Below are positions 1 to 9,267 of a stretch of 64,000 nucleotides of DNA, piece after piece. The position numbers and the translations under genes are program-made. The notes under the pieces are model-generated. The model searched no databases and was not told where the DNA came from. It saw only the letters and a program-made list of their open reading frames with translations. Numbering within the stretch: position 1 is the stretch's first letter; the number at the start of each line of letters is the position of its first letter. Source of the stretch: CAWAMR01 sp963783095 (GTDB lineage: Bacteria > Planctomycetota > Planctomycetia > Gemmatales > Gemmataceae); the NCBI GenBank assembly GCA_963783095.1, contig CAWAMR010000002.1, positions 620,001 to 684,000 of the forward strand, given 5' to 3'.

Positions 1-2731
1 GAGCGATTTCTTCATCTCGGAGAAGCGCCCCTGCCATTCCATCAGTTGCTGCCGGAAGGATGTCACGGCCAGGCGATGCTCACCACGGGACCGACCGATC
101 GCGGCTTCTTGTTGCTGTAATCGTTCCAACTCGGACTGGACTTGCGCGAAGCGATTCGAGATCTTCCTGGCTTTGGCGGGCATAGGCGTGCATCTCGGCC
201 AGTTGACCCCGCAGCGTCTCCCGGCTCGCCAGCGTGCGATCGAGCGTTGACTGGGTTCGCTGTTCCAGGTCTGGAACCTGCTGCAGCAACTCGGTTGCTT
301 GACGGGCCAGTTCTTCGCGCAACAACTCCAGTTCTCGTTTCGCTCGTTGCGTTTGCTCCTCGGCCCTGCGCTGTTCGTCTTCCCACTGGAAACGAGTTTC
401 TTCCAGGACTCGACGCTGATCGGCGAGAGCCTGTTCCCGTTGTTGCAGTTGTTCCGTGCGTCGTTGAAATTCCGCGTCGCGGGCTGCTAGCTCACCGGAC
501 CATCCCTCAACATCCTGACGATGCGCATCGGCGTCGGTTCGGAGTTTCTCCAGCGCATCGACCTGCTGGCCGAGGAACTGTCCTTGCGCTTCCAGTTCCT
601 TGGCGCGCTCTTCCAGTTGGCGATGCTGGATGTTCAATTCTTCCGATCGACGCTGGAGCTGATCTTGCAGCAACTCGCGCGCTTCGGAAGACATCGATAG
701 CGTGGCCTCGCGCTGTCGCATCGCCTCCCGGTCGGCTTCCAGGCGTTCTTGCTGTTGCCGGCATTGTTCCAGACGAGCGGTGACGAGGGCTTCTCGTTCG
801 GTAAGTTGGGCCGATCGAAGATCGAGTTCTTCACCGACCTGGCGCAAGCGGGCATCCTCGGCCACAAGTTGCTGCTGCAAATCCCGGAGCCGTTGAACTG
901 CCTGTTGAAGAATCTCGGAGCGCTCGGCGAAGACGCGCTGCGTGTCGGTTTGGCCGTGTTGCTCGTGAACCATCTGTTCGCGGACGCGCTCAGCTTCAAC
1001 GAGTTTTTGCTGGGCCTCTTGCGCCTGTTCGTCGAGGCGAGAGCGTTCCTGGGCGATCCGGGTCGACTCGACGTGCACTTCCTCGCGGATATGCTCGAGG
1101 CGGGTTCGCAGCGCTGCCAGCGCCACTTGCTGGCCTTCGATCTGGCCGGCCCGCTCGTTCAATTTGGCTTCGCGCTGATCGAGTTCAGTGCGCTGTTTTG
1201 CCTGACGCTGGTCTTCGGCCCGGAACTGTTCCGAACGGGCGTCCATTTGCAGAATCTGGCCTTCGAGATCGCGGGTATCGCGCTGGAACTGTTCAAAGCG
1301 ATGGTCGATTTCCATCGCGCGCACCTGCAGTTGTTTTTCCTTCTGCTCCAGGGAGACCGAGCGGCGATCCAGACGGACAAGATCGGCTTGATACTGGGCC
1401 AGCAACGTGTCGATGGTAGCGCGGTCGGTGAGCAGTTGCTTTTCCTTGCGCAGGAGTTCTGCCTCGCGGTTTACCAGGTGCTGTTCGCGCTGCCGATCGC
1501 GATCGGTTTCGCTCAGCCGATTTAGCGAGATGCCCTCTTTCTCCCGCTGCAGCTCCGCCGCCCGCGCGTCCAGTTCCTCACGACGGGCATCGAGGAGGCG
1601 ATCGCGGTCGGCGAGTTCGCGCAGGCGAGGCTCGTGCTGGCGCAGCTCTTCTTCGATTTGCTGTTTCTTCTCGCGCAACTGGATGGCGGCTTCGCGCAAG
1701 CCGAGTTGAAAGCGATCGAGTTCCTCCGCACGCTGGCGGTGCCGGGCAATGACTTCGCGCTCGATTTGGTCGCGCAGTCCGGAGAAGCCCCGATCGCCCT
1801 GTTCGCGGTAAAGGCGTAACTCTTGCTCGGCCTGTTCTCGACGCTGTTGCAGGTCCGCCTCGAAGGCCTGCCGGCGCTGGGCGAACTCCGATTCAAGTTG
1901 TTCCTCGCGCTGTTGAATGCGGTCGTTGCTCAGGCGAATGGAATCCTGCACCCGCGAGAGTTCGCCGCGCTTTTCGCCGAAGCGTTCGTGCAACTCGCGG
2001 CGAGCAGTCAGCGTTTCGTCGCGTATTTTGCCCATTTCCGCTTGCTGCTGTTCCAGTTCGACTTGCCGGCGATCGAGCTCTTCCTCCCGGCGTTTGAGCC
2101 GGGCCTCAGCTGCACTGACGCTGGCACCGCTGCGCTGGCTCCTGTCGATCTCCTGCCGGGACTGACGCAGTTCTTCTTCGATCTCCTCACGCCGGCGATA
2201 CCACAGCACGCGATCGGCTTCGAGTTCCTGAACCGACTCATCCAAGGTCCGCTCGCGGGCTTCGAGTTCCTGGGTTCGACGCGCCCATTCATGGCGCTGG
2301 GCATCCTCCTCGTTTCGGCCAAGGAAAGGCGCAACGGGCGAGGGAGTTATGGGGATGGGTGCGGGAACCGTGAAATCGATGGCAATCAGAATATCGACCG
2401 CGCCGATGGAGATGCAATCGCCGTGGGTCAGCGCGGTAGGCGCAGTCTGCGAGATAGGCTGGCCGTTGACGAGAACCGGCAAGGTCGGTGCCAGCTTGCG
2501 GAGGCGGACACCATCGATTTGCCGCGCGATCAGGCAGACGACGGGGGGTAGATTGGTGCCGGGGAGCCGAAGATCGCAGCCTGGAACGCTGCCGATGAGG
2601 AACTCTTCGCCGGTGAGTTCGTAGTGCGTAGGCCGGCCTGAACCGCCGCGCACCTCAACCCGAACGGGAGGCAGCCCGGAAGCCGTGGATGACGGTCGGC
2701 GCGGGTAAAACTCGGGGGTGGCCATATCCAT
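1..2731 (-). CDS. FHA-domain protein with very long coiled coil (partial, frameshifted)
   Basis: The N-terminal 115 or so residues resemble an FHA domain (EEFLIGSVPGCDLRL, then LVNGQPIS and HGDCISIG). The usual SxxH phosphothreonine-contact motif is not visible at its place (PPVVCLI), so ligand binding is uncertain. From about residue 140 onward the protein is almost pure Glu/Gln/Arg-rich coiled coil, suggesting a scaffold or filament-like cytoplasmic protein. The open frame stops at 80, but the coiled coil continues without loss in another frame (FAQVQSELERLQQQEAA, then LAVTSFRQQLMEWQGRFSEM) to the left edge. One base is therefore missing or extra near 150-162 and the gene really runs off the window. 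The start at 2731 is the first ATG; a second ATG two codons later is equally possible. Confidence 0.75.
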
Positions 2732-2834
2732 GCCGGTAAATCGGGAATCCTTCCCACTTCGGAATCGCGCAAAGAGACAGCGTGGGATTGGAGCGTATTT
2801 TCAGGAAATCGGCAAGAGGAATTTGGAAGAAGAA

Positions 2835-2842
2835 CTCGCTCG
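2835..2842. repeat. Left target-site duplication of the ISKra4 element
   Basis: CTCGCTCG, identical to 4307-4314 on the other side of the element; directly abuts the GGGTGTA terminus. Confidence 0.8.
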
Positions 2843-4306
2843 GGGTGTAACCAGATTCTCTGGGGGTGATCAGGCGGCCAGTGCCCAATAGGGTTCCCAT
2901 TGGGATGTATGCCGGACGCACACCAGACTGGCCATAGGTCGTACATTGCCTATATTCCATCGAGCGCCCCGACGCTTCAGACGCAGGCCCAGGGTCTTCG
3001 CCTCACCTTCGACTTGGCCGCTGCCAATCGCTTGACCCGCTTGCAATCGTTGGACGTAGTTCACACGGTTCATGTGTTTCGAGAAATAGCCGATCAGACG
3101 CTCCGTTGCTTTACGACGACGTTCGCGTTCCGATTCGTCGGCGACTCCAAGCAGTTCATTCACCCACTGACAGACGCCTGCCCAACCTTGACGAATCAAC
3201 AAACCGCGGGCGTGCTTATACGCGTCTTTGGCTTCGCTGGTCTCTTCGCCGTAGACGCGTTTGGCGCACTTACTCAGGTGCTGACAGGCATGATAGAAGT
3301 CGAGCGTTTGCAGACACCCGGTGAGCGTTCGCTGCACCGCTTTCCAGATCCAACTGGCACCGTCCGCCAAGACGTGCACCGCCGCCCAGCACGTCACTCC
3401 CAGCCGACGTAAGCGTGGCCGCCAAGTCTTGCGAAACTCCTTGGCTGTGGCGATCATCGCAAACGCCAGTACCATGGTCGCTGCCGGCAAACGCTGCTTC
3501 TTCCAATGGTCCGGCGATGTCGGCTCGCCTGCTTCTCGCTTGGAAACCACCGCGATTTTCAAGTCTTTCCAGCCTTCTTCACGCGTGTTGACCTTGCCCG
3601 CGTCGGTCGTGAACTCGACTTCCCCCGCCGCTTTTTGGAAAACTTCTTCGCTGGTAGTGTCTTCGGCTTGAAACCGAGCCATGTCTTTAGCGTGGCCCTC
3701 CACCGCCTTCCGCACCGTCTCGGGGCAAAGGTCCACTCCCAACATCTCATGCATGTGCTCGCTGGCGGACGCGAACGACATGTCTGCCGCCAGACGGCAA
3801 CAGTGCTTCCGCACGGTCTTGCTGTACGCTGTCCCTCCACGCCCAAGAGGGCATCGGCCGCATAGGATCCATCGCCGCCGCACATGCACTTCCAGTAACG
3901 GCGTTCGAAGACCACCTCTCCGACAGCGCTCATCAGTCGGCGTTCTTTGGGACCTCGGTTTTCTTTCTTGCGGCCGCACTCGCAGACACGGATCGGCGCC
4001 CCTTTTTTCGGCGGTCTCGATTCTTCGAGCCACCGCATCGGAGAGCACATGGGCTTGAAATGTTCGCCCTTTCTCAACCACCGCATCTTCGCAGGCATCG
4101 AAAACCGTCCCATCGGGCGCAGTCAACGCAAGCTGCTCCATTTCCTCAACCAGCGCCAACGCTCGCCGGACAATACCTTCGTGCTTCGGGTCCACTTCAA
4201 TCGTCACTCTGGTGCCCATATAACATCCTTGTTAAGGGGTGAGTAATTCAGTTACCCCTCACTTACCTAAATTCCCCGAACACCACCAGAGAAGTTGGCT
4301 ACACCC
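2843..4306 (-). mobile_element. ISKra4-family insertion sequence
   Basis: Complete IS of about 1464 bp. The ends are imperfect terminal inverted repeats starting GGGTGTA (2843-2870, and 4279-4306 on the other strand; about 23 of 28 positions match, including TTCTCTGG). The element is flanked by an exact 8-bp direct repeat, CTCGCTCG, at 2835-2842 and 4307-4314, the target duplication. Ends beginning GGG and an 8-bp duplication are what I recall for the ISMich2 subgroup of ISKra4. It sits between the divergent FHA gene and the sulfite reductase gene, so it may have separated one or both from their promoters. Confidence 0.85.
2870..4219 (-). CDS. ISKra4-family transposase with two compensating frameshifts
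   Basis: DDE transposase of the IS element. Candidate catalytic residues lie in TTDAGKVN, HVLADGASWIW and GSGQVEGEAKTLGLRLK, followed by the family-typical RRGARWN. The start is supported by AAGGA about 7 bases upstream. The single open frame hides a problem: between about 3830 and 4005 it encodes an Arg-rich nonsense stretch, whereas another frame there gives the expected Cys-containing segment (VCECGRKKENRGPK, then FERRYWKCMCGGDGSY). Two one-base shifts, the first in an A6G4 run, exchange and restore the frame. The direction is +1/-2, not the usual -1 slippage, so programmed frameshifting is unlikely. The copy is either inactive or mis-sequenced. Confidence 0.8.
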   Translation of the reverse strand: MGTRVTIEVDPKHEGIVRRALALVEEMEQLALTAPDGTVFDACEDAVVEKGRTFQAHVLSDAVARRIETAEKRGADPCLRVRPQERKPRSQRTPTDERCRRGGLRTPLLEVHVRRRWILCGRCPLGRGGTAYSKTVRKHCCRLAADMSFASASEHMHEMLGVDLCPETVRKAVEGHAKDMARFQAEDTTSEEVFQKAAGEVEFTTDAGKVNTREEGWKDLKIAVVSKREAGEPTSPDHWKKQRLPAATMVLAFAMIATAKEFRKTWRPRLRRLGVTCWAAVHVLADGASWIWKAVQRTLTGCLQTLDFYHACQHLSKCAKRVYGEETSEAKDAYKHARGLLIRQGWAGVCQWVNELLGVADESERERRRKATERLIGYFSKHMNRVNYVQRLQAGQAIGSGQVEGEAKTLGLRLKRRGARWNIGNVRPMASLVCVRHTSQWEPYWALAA

Positions 4307-4314
4307 CTCGCTCG
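4307..4314. repeat. Right target-site duplication of the ISKra4 element
   Basis: CTCGCTCG, identical to 2835-2842. It immediately follows the terminal CACCC of the element. Confidence 0.8.
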
Positions 4315-4480
4315 TTTACGTTCGCAAACAGGAAAATAAACCTTCGGCGCATTAATCACTACTAAATCGACGAATTTAGTAGTGATTTTGTTTTGTTCGC
4401 TCTTTCGACCTGCCGAAGATTTAGTACAAAGACTATTATGAGCGCGACTTGAACCGAGTTTATCTTACCGGCAGGCAATC

Positions 4481-6226
4481 ATGGCGACAGATTCAGCGGC
4501 CCCCGAAACCGAACAAACTCCCAAACTCTCAGCGGTTGAGGGGATGAAGGAAACGAGTCGATGGCTGCGCGGCACCCTGGCCGAGGAGTTGCATCAAGAT
4601 ACCGATCACTTCAATGAGAGCGACAAAAATCTTCTCAAATTTCACGGCAGCTACCAGCAGGAAGACCGCGATGCCAGAAAATCCCGTCCGAAAACGGGTG
4701 TTGCCGGCAAGGCGTATATGTTCATGATTCGCCTGAAGTTGCCTGGTGGGAAATTGACGGCGAAGCAGTATCTTGCGCTCGATGAAATCGCGGGGAAATA
4801 TGCGAATGGAACAATCCGCTTCACGACGCGCCAGAGCATTCAGTTTCACGGCATCTTGAAGTCGAATCTCAAGCAGACGATGCAGGACATCAACGCCTCG
4901 CTCGTGACCACCCTGGGCGGCTGCGGGGACGTCAATCGCAATGTCATGGCCTGTCCCGCGCCACTGGGCGACCCGATCCGCAAAGAGATGCAGAGCCTTG
5001 CCGACAGTATTGCAGCCCATCTTGCGCCGCGGTCGAAAGCCTACCACGATATCTGGCTGAATGGTGAAGCCTTCAGCCCCGACGCCGATCAGGAAGAAGG
5101 CGTGGAGCCGATTTACGGCAAGGTCTATTTGCCGCGCAAGTTCAAGATCGGCCTGTCGCTGCCTTACGACAACTGCATCGATGTTTTCGCCCAGGATCTC
5201 GGCTTTTTGGCCATCGTCGAGAATGGCCACTCGTCGGCTACAACGTCCTGGTCGGCGGCGGCATGGGCACGAACGCACGGCAACGCCAATACGTTCGCGC
5301 ATCTGGGACAAGCGCATTTGCTTCGTCGAACCGAGCGAGGTCGTGGACACTGCCGAGGCGGTCATCAAATTCTTCCGCGATCACGGCAATCGTGCCGATC
5401 GCAAAGCGGGCGCGCATCAAGTATGTGGTTCACGACTGGGGCGTCGAGCGGGTTCGCGAGGTGCTGGCGCGGGACTATTTCGGCAAGGCGCTGGTTCTGC
5501 CAGAAGCCGGTTGAGATCACCGACGTCGATCTGCATCTCGGCTGGCATCCCAAGGCGACGGCAAATGGTTCCTGGGTCTGAGCGTCGAGAACGGCCGGGT
5601 CAAGGATGAGGGCGCACTTCGACTGCGCAGCGGATTGCGAACGATCGTCGAGCAGCTTCAAACCGAACGTGCGCATCTCCGGACAACAAGATGTATTGCT
5701 TTGCGACATTGATGTCGGCGAACAAGGGCGCGATCGATTCGCTGCTTGAACGAGTATCGGCATCCCGCGACCGGAGAATCTATCCCTGGTGCAGAAGTGG
5801 AGCATGTCTTGCCCAGCGATTCCAACCTGCGGGCTGGCAATTTCGGAATCGGAGCGAGCCTTGCCGGGCATCGTGGACGAGATGGAAGTGGCATTAAGAT
5901 CGCTCGGCCTGGAAAACGAGCGAATCAGCATCCGCATGACAGGCTGCCCGAACGGCTGCGCCCGGCCTTATCAAAGCGAGATCGGCCTGGTGGGCCGGAG
6001 CGGAACGAAGTACTCGATCTATCTCGGCGGCAGCACGCTTGGCACTCGACTGAATTTGCCGTTTCAAGATTTGGTGCCGCGCGAACAGATTGTGCCGCTG
6101 TTGAAGAAGGTTTTTTCGCACTTCAAAGAAAGTCGCAGCGCTAGCGAGAGTTTCGGAGATTACTGTCATAGGATGGGGATCGAGAAGTTATGCGAGACGG
6201 CGGGAGTGGAAGCGGTGAAGCATTAG
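4481..6226 (+). pseudogene. Siroheme/4Fe-4S sulfite reductase hemoprotein (CysI/NirA family), broken by many one-base shifts
   Basis: Reduces sulfite to sulfide (or nitrite to ammonia) using siroheme and a 4Fe-4S cluster. The N-terminal 245 residues are in one frame (FHGSYQQEDRDARK, TIRFTTRQSIQFHG, CGDVNRNVMACPAP). After about 5230 the protein hops between frames: VGYNVLVGGGMGTNA, then ICFVEPSEVVDTAEAV, then IKYVVHDWGVERVREV, then VEITDVDLHLGWHP, then VRISGQQDVLLCDIDVG. From about 5790 one frame is open again and carries the cluster cysteines (CPAIPTC and CPNGC). I count eight or more indels in roughly 560 bp, yet the amino-acid sequence between them looks fully conserved. That favours local consensus error over ageing decay. 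The planctomycete homologues I recall are annotated as assimilatory sulfite reductase, which fits cysD/cysNC at 48 kb. Confidence 0.8.
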
Positions 6227-6276
6227 CAGTTTGGGTTCGAAGCGTCTAAAGAAGTGATAAATCATCGCAAGGCACG

Positions 6277-6330
6277 CCAGAAGCCAGAAAAACACCGTCG
6301 GCGACGATGTTTTTCCGGCTTCTGGTTTTT
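6277..6330. terminator. Bidirectional hairpin terminator between convergent genes
   Basis: Inverted repeat with arms CCAGAAGCCAGAAAAACA and TGTTTTTCCGGCTTCTGG around a CGTCGGCGACG centre, followed by a T5 run. It lies between the stop of the sulfite reductase gene (6226) and the stop of the secreted peptidase-like gene (6343). Its left arm shares a 17-base word with the repeat at 41947-42068. Confidence 0.7.
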
Positions 6331-6342
6331 AGCGTACACTTC

Positions 6343-7434
6343 TTACCGCAAGGGCAACGGCTCCGCTGGGAAGAGAATCACCGGTGGCGGCAGAGGTCGA
6401 GCGGGAGTATTTGAGTTGCTTTGAGTCAGGTTGCTCGCTGTGGAAGGAATCGCAACCGATGAGCTCGTCACCTGGCGGTTCACGGGGATCGGCTCGCCCA
6501 GTTGGACGACCGGCTTGAAGTTGAGTGGGGCCAGCGGGCTTCCAAAGGTTTCACGGTCCCGGCCCATCGTTGAAGAGGAGCCTCGCGAAACCGGGATGGG
6601 ATCGAGACGTGGTTGTGCCGGTGGTACATTCTGGCGAACCGTCAACACGGCATCCGCCAGCGTTGCAGCAGGAGCAGCACCGTTCCGCGCTACGGCGACG
6701 GCCTTGCCCTTTTTGAGATGATCGAGCCAGCCTTGTTCCAACTCATTCACACTTCGATACTGGTAATGCTTCTGAACCGCACTTTCCCATCCCGCTCTCA
6801 TGCCGTGAGCAACGAAATTGAGAAAGGTTTTTCGATCGCTGGTTTCGATCAGATATTTGCTGATCGAATAGCCCTCCGCATACAGCACCATGACATCGTC
6901 CGGGTAGTCTTGCAGAGCGAAGAGCCGGCGCAACGGCATTCCCCGTCCGGCGTTCAAGATCTGTCGGCACATCTCATCGTGGCGATTGCGTTCGAGTTGA
7001 TCTTCTGAGTAGACCGAACCGCCTTCATCGGCCCAGCGCGGAACGGGCCGGCGGAAGTGATGCGCCAGAACCGTATGCGTGATTTCGTGTGGTAGCACGC
7101 TGTTCTTCAGGCGTTCGAGCGGGCCTTGAATGAACATGGTTTGAAAAACTTGTCCCTCGGGGAACGTGAAGGTCGTGGCACCGCGTGCGCCACTGGCGGT
7201 CGGTATCACCCGCAACGGACAAGGTTCCGACCACTGCGGCATCTCGTAGCCGAGCCATTCGATCGCCTTGGCTTTGCGGTAGTGCTCCGCCAGCCTGGCA
7301 AATTCCTGGGCAAGTTCCTGAGTCGGTGCCTCGACTACGAAGTTTGCGGATTGCACTCTGGCAGCAGCGGATGCGAAGTTCGCCAACCACAAAACCGCCA
7401 GGGTCGTTGCCGTCAACCGTTTCAGGGTCGCCAT
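6343..7434 (-). CDS. Secreted zinc-peptidase-like protein (HEXXH, gluzincin type)
   Basis: The start at 7434 is chosen over an upstream ATG at 7497 because GGAGG lies 8 bases before it and it opens a clean signal peptide (residues 1-25, hydrophobic core TTLAVLWLANFASA). HEITH is at residues 116-120 and ADEGGS at 135-140, giving two His ligands, the catalytic Glu and a plausible third zinc ligand Glu137. The spacing recalls the peptidase-MA-like/DUF1570-type proteins common in planctomycetes. The last 100 residues are Pro/Ala/Ser-rich and probably disordered. Acts outside the cytoplasm; substrate unknown. Downstream it converges on the terminator at 6277. Confidence 0.7.
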   Translation of the reverse strand: MATLKRLTATTLAVLWLANFASAAARVQSANFVVEAPTQELAQEFARLAEHYRKAKAIEWLGYEMPQWSEPCPLRVIPTASGARGATTFTFPEGQVFQTMFIQGPLERLKNSVLPHEITHTVLAHHFRRPVPRWADEGGSVYSEDQLERNRHDEMCRQILNAGRGMPLRRLFALQDYPDDVMVLYAEGYSISKYLIETSDRKTFLNFVAHGMRAGWESAVQKHYQYRSVNELEQGWLDHLKKGKAVAVARNGAAPAATLADAVLTVRQNVPPAQPRLDPIPVSRGSSSTMGRDRETFGSPLAPLNFKPVVQLGEPIPVNRQVTSSSVAIPSTASNLTQSNSNTPARPLPPPVILFPAEPLPLR

Positions 7435-7798
7435 ACCCCAGGCCTCCGAGTCAGTGTTCCGATTCCATTCTCCCCGGCAAGTCCACGGAGAGATCAATGC
7501 TCGAAGTCTAACCGCAAAAGATGAGCCGAGAGGTCCAAGTGCGCGGAAAAAGTCTGGGAAGGTCTGCGCAACCTATGATTCCTACGGCGCTTGCGCTTCC
7601 GAATGATTGCAGCGGTTACAGCGGTAGGCGATCGAAAAATTGTAATGTCTACAACGCCGGCACGACGAATCGGGCGGGCTTGTAAAAACGACTACGAAAG
7701 AGAACCGGAATCGGCGGAAATGGATGGATCATAGGGATCGTTAAGGAGCTTCAACTCGTGTGGATTTCACGGACGGGATCGGATATAGCGGGCACGAG
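7435..7798. other. Intergenic region, divergent promoters
   Basis: About 360 bp between divergent secreted-protein genes. Apart from the GGAGG ribosome binding site of the left gene I see no gene, terminator or convincing promoter motif. Confidence 0.5.
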
Positions 7799-7837
7799 GG
7801 GGATAATGGATAGTGGACAATGGATAATGGATAATGA
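7799..7837. repeat. Short tandem word repeat (GATAATG)
   Basis: Four to five imperfect 7-bp units of GGATAATG/TGGATAATGG immediately upstream of the PEP-CTERM-like gene. It belongs with the other short-word repeats of this window (9128, 14208, 38461). Confidence 0.65.
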
Positions 7838-7838
7838 G

Positions 7839-8621
7839 ATGCGCATAGCCTCAATCACTCTACTTCTAATCGCCTTATGCAGTCTGTCGGCGTCGGCACG
7901 GGCCGGGACTTTTCCATTAACGGGGACAACCTCCCTATCTTATAGCGACCCCAGCGGCGGCAGCATCACCCCCGATGCCGGCAACCCGGTGTCGACCAAC
8001 CCCAGCAGTTCCCTCGCCGGCTACGGCGTGAGTTACAGCGATAACTACAATCAGCCCTTCGTCGCAGCTTCCATCACTTATGCCAACGGATCAAGCGCCG
8101 GCATTCCCAACCAGGTCACCATGCAAATCGGGACCGATTACACGACCGGAGCCGGCGGGAAGGGTACGGCCGGTTTCAATTTCGGTCTCGACCTGTCGGC
8201 CACCGGCAATTCCAGTGTGGTGCTGTCTGTGGCGACCCAGTACAGCACAGGAGCCTATGTCAGCAGCGATGGATCAACGACTTATATGCAGTTCCTCGGT
8301 TTCGGCGACAGTACCATTTCTTCTCTGGGTCTAGCGCAAACATTGACTGCGAACCTATCGTCCAGTGCTACTGCTTATCTGTGGGTTGAGTATGTGGTAG
8401 TTGAGCCGGAATCGCAGAATCCCCTGCCGGGCGGCGGCGGTGGAACGCCCTCGGTGCCTTTGTCGCCCTCTGCTCCGGAACCGAGTGCGTGGTTGTTGGG
8501 ATTGATGGGGTTTGGATTGGTGGGCGTTCTAGCTTTGATCCAAAACTCCAAATCACAAACTCCAAATCACAAACAATTCCTAAATTCCAATGAATACAAG
8601 AATCTAAACTTCGGCAGTTGA
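7839..8621 (+). CDS. PEP-CTERM-like exported protein
   Basis: Starts best at 7839, after the GATAATG repeat, because this gives a signal peptide directly (residues 1-23, ASITLLLIALCSLSASARA). The middle is a low-charge Ser/Gly/Thr/Tyr-rich region. Near the C-terminus the motif PEPSAW is followed by the hydrophobic segment LLGLMGFGLVGVLALI, as in PEP-CTERM proteins processed by exosortase at the cell surface. The usual Arg cluster after the helix is replaced by a tail (QNSKSQTPNHK and onward) that is encoded inside the intergenic repeat at 8541-8690, so the natural C-terminus may have been altered by the repeat. Role unknown, perhaps a surface or matrix protein. Confidence 0.65.
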   Translation: MRIASITLLLIALCSLSASARAGTFPLTGTTSLSYSDPSGGSITPDAGNPVSTNPSSSLAGYGVSYSDNYNQPFVAASITYANGSSAGIPNQVTMQIGTDYTTGAGGKGTAGFNFGLDLSATGNSSVVLSVATQYSTGAYVSSDGSTTYMQFLGFGDSTISSLGLAQTLTANLSSSATAYLWVEYVVVEPESQNPLPGGGGGTPSVPLSPSAPEPSAWLLGLMGFGLVGVLALIQNSKSQTPNHKQFLNSNEYKNLNFGS

Positions 8622-8690
8622 CGGGTTTGCGTTTTGGTCATTTCGAAATTGGGATTTGTTTGTCATTTGTGATTTGGATTTTGGGATTTT
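8541..8690. repeat. Inverted array of CCAAATCACAAA words between convergent genes
   Basis: Left arm 8541-8592 repeats AACTCCAAATCACAAA words. Right arm 8638-8690 carries the reverse-complement words (TTGTGATTTGGA, TTGGGATTT). The arms can pair into a long imperfect hairpin. Both convergent genes end inside it: the exported protein reads through the left arm and the VanZ-like protein ends in the right arm, so both acquire a similar KSQ(N/T)PNHK tail. Confidence 0.7.
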
Positions 8691-9090
8691 TGCTCTGAGC
8701 TCCGTCTTCCAATCCACCAACTCCAAATCCCCCAGCCGATCAGGATGCCGGTCGTGTCTAAAAGCGCATCTCGTACTGATCCGGTCCGCCCGACGAATAA
8801 CTGAATATATTCCGTGACGGCACCATGGCAAACAAATGCCGCCAATAACCAAAGTCGCTGTTTGCGCGACCACGGCAGCGAGATTCCGGATATGGTGAGG
8901 AATGCGTAGGTGCAGACGTGCAAAGACTTGCCGAACCAAAACATCGCTTCTTCCGTGGGAAGGACAACCGCAGCCGTCTTTTTCGGGATCGGGACGAGAA
9001 CGCGATCGTCCAAATCGTCCAGAGAATCACAAAACAGGAAAAATGGAGCTGTACGAACCGGGGAGCCCGGTGCTGCGTGGGGCGAAACAT
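8663..9090 (-). CDS. VanZ-like membrane protein (frameshifted)
   Basis: Small polytopic membrane protein. Helix 1 (QLHFSCFVILWTIWTIA) is in the frame starting at ATG 9090. The rest (LVPIPKKTAA, FGKSLHVCTYAFLT, VCHGAVTEYIQLFVG, SVRDALLDTTGILIGW) is in another frame. The H...E..Q...GR..S..D...N/T.G pattern is typical of the VanZ family. Restoring one base near 8998-9001 joins the two parts, so the gene is probably intact in the organism. VanZ proteins confer teicoplanin tolerance in enterococci; in planctomycetes the role is unknown. The last nine residues come from the repeat at 8638-8690. Confidence 0.65.
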
Positions 9091-9127
9091 CGATTCCGTG
9101 ATGTGCGACAACTTTAGCTCTCCATAA

Positions 9128-9264
9128 TTAGTGGTCAGTGGTTAGTGGTTAGTGGTTAGTGGTCAGTGGTCAGTAAATACCAAAACCTAAAGGCTTATCG
9201 TCTTTGCATTTACTGACCACTGATCACTGACCACTGTTTTGCATTTACTGACCACTGACCACTA
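9128..9264. repeat. Inverted array of 7-bp words (AGTGGTC/AGTGGTT)
   Basis: 9128-9175 contains seven near-identical 7-bp units, AGTGGTC or AGTGGTT. The reverse-complement array (CTGACCACTGATCACTGACC and similar) follows at 9206-9264. The arms pair into a long hairpin between the VanZ-like gene and the 3' end of mcsB. Confidence 0.75.
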
Positions 9265-9267
9265 ATG

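Noticed and set aside
749..1525. Long plus-strand frames within the coiled-coil gene (142-783, 749-1525, 1823-2551)
   Set aside because: Shadows of the repetitive codons of the minus-strand coiled coil; composition is not protein-like.
2870..4219. Programmed -1 frameshift at the A6G4 run of the transposase
   Set aside because: The needed shift is +1/-2 and a second opposite shift is needed at 3830; this fits indels better.
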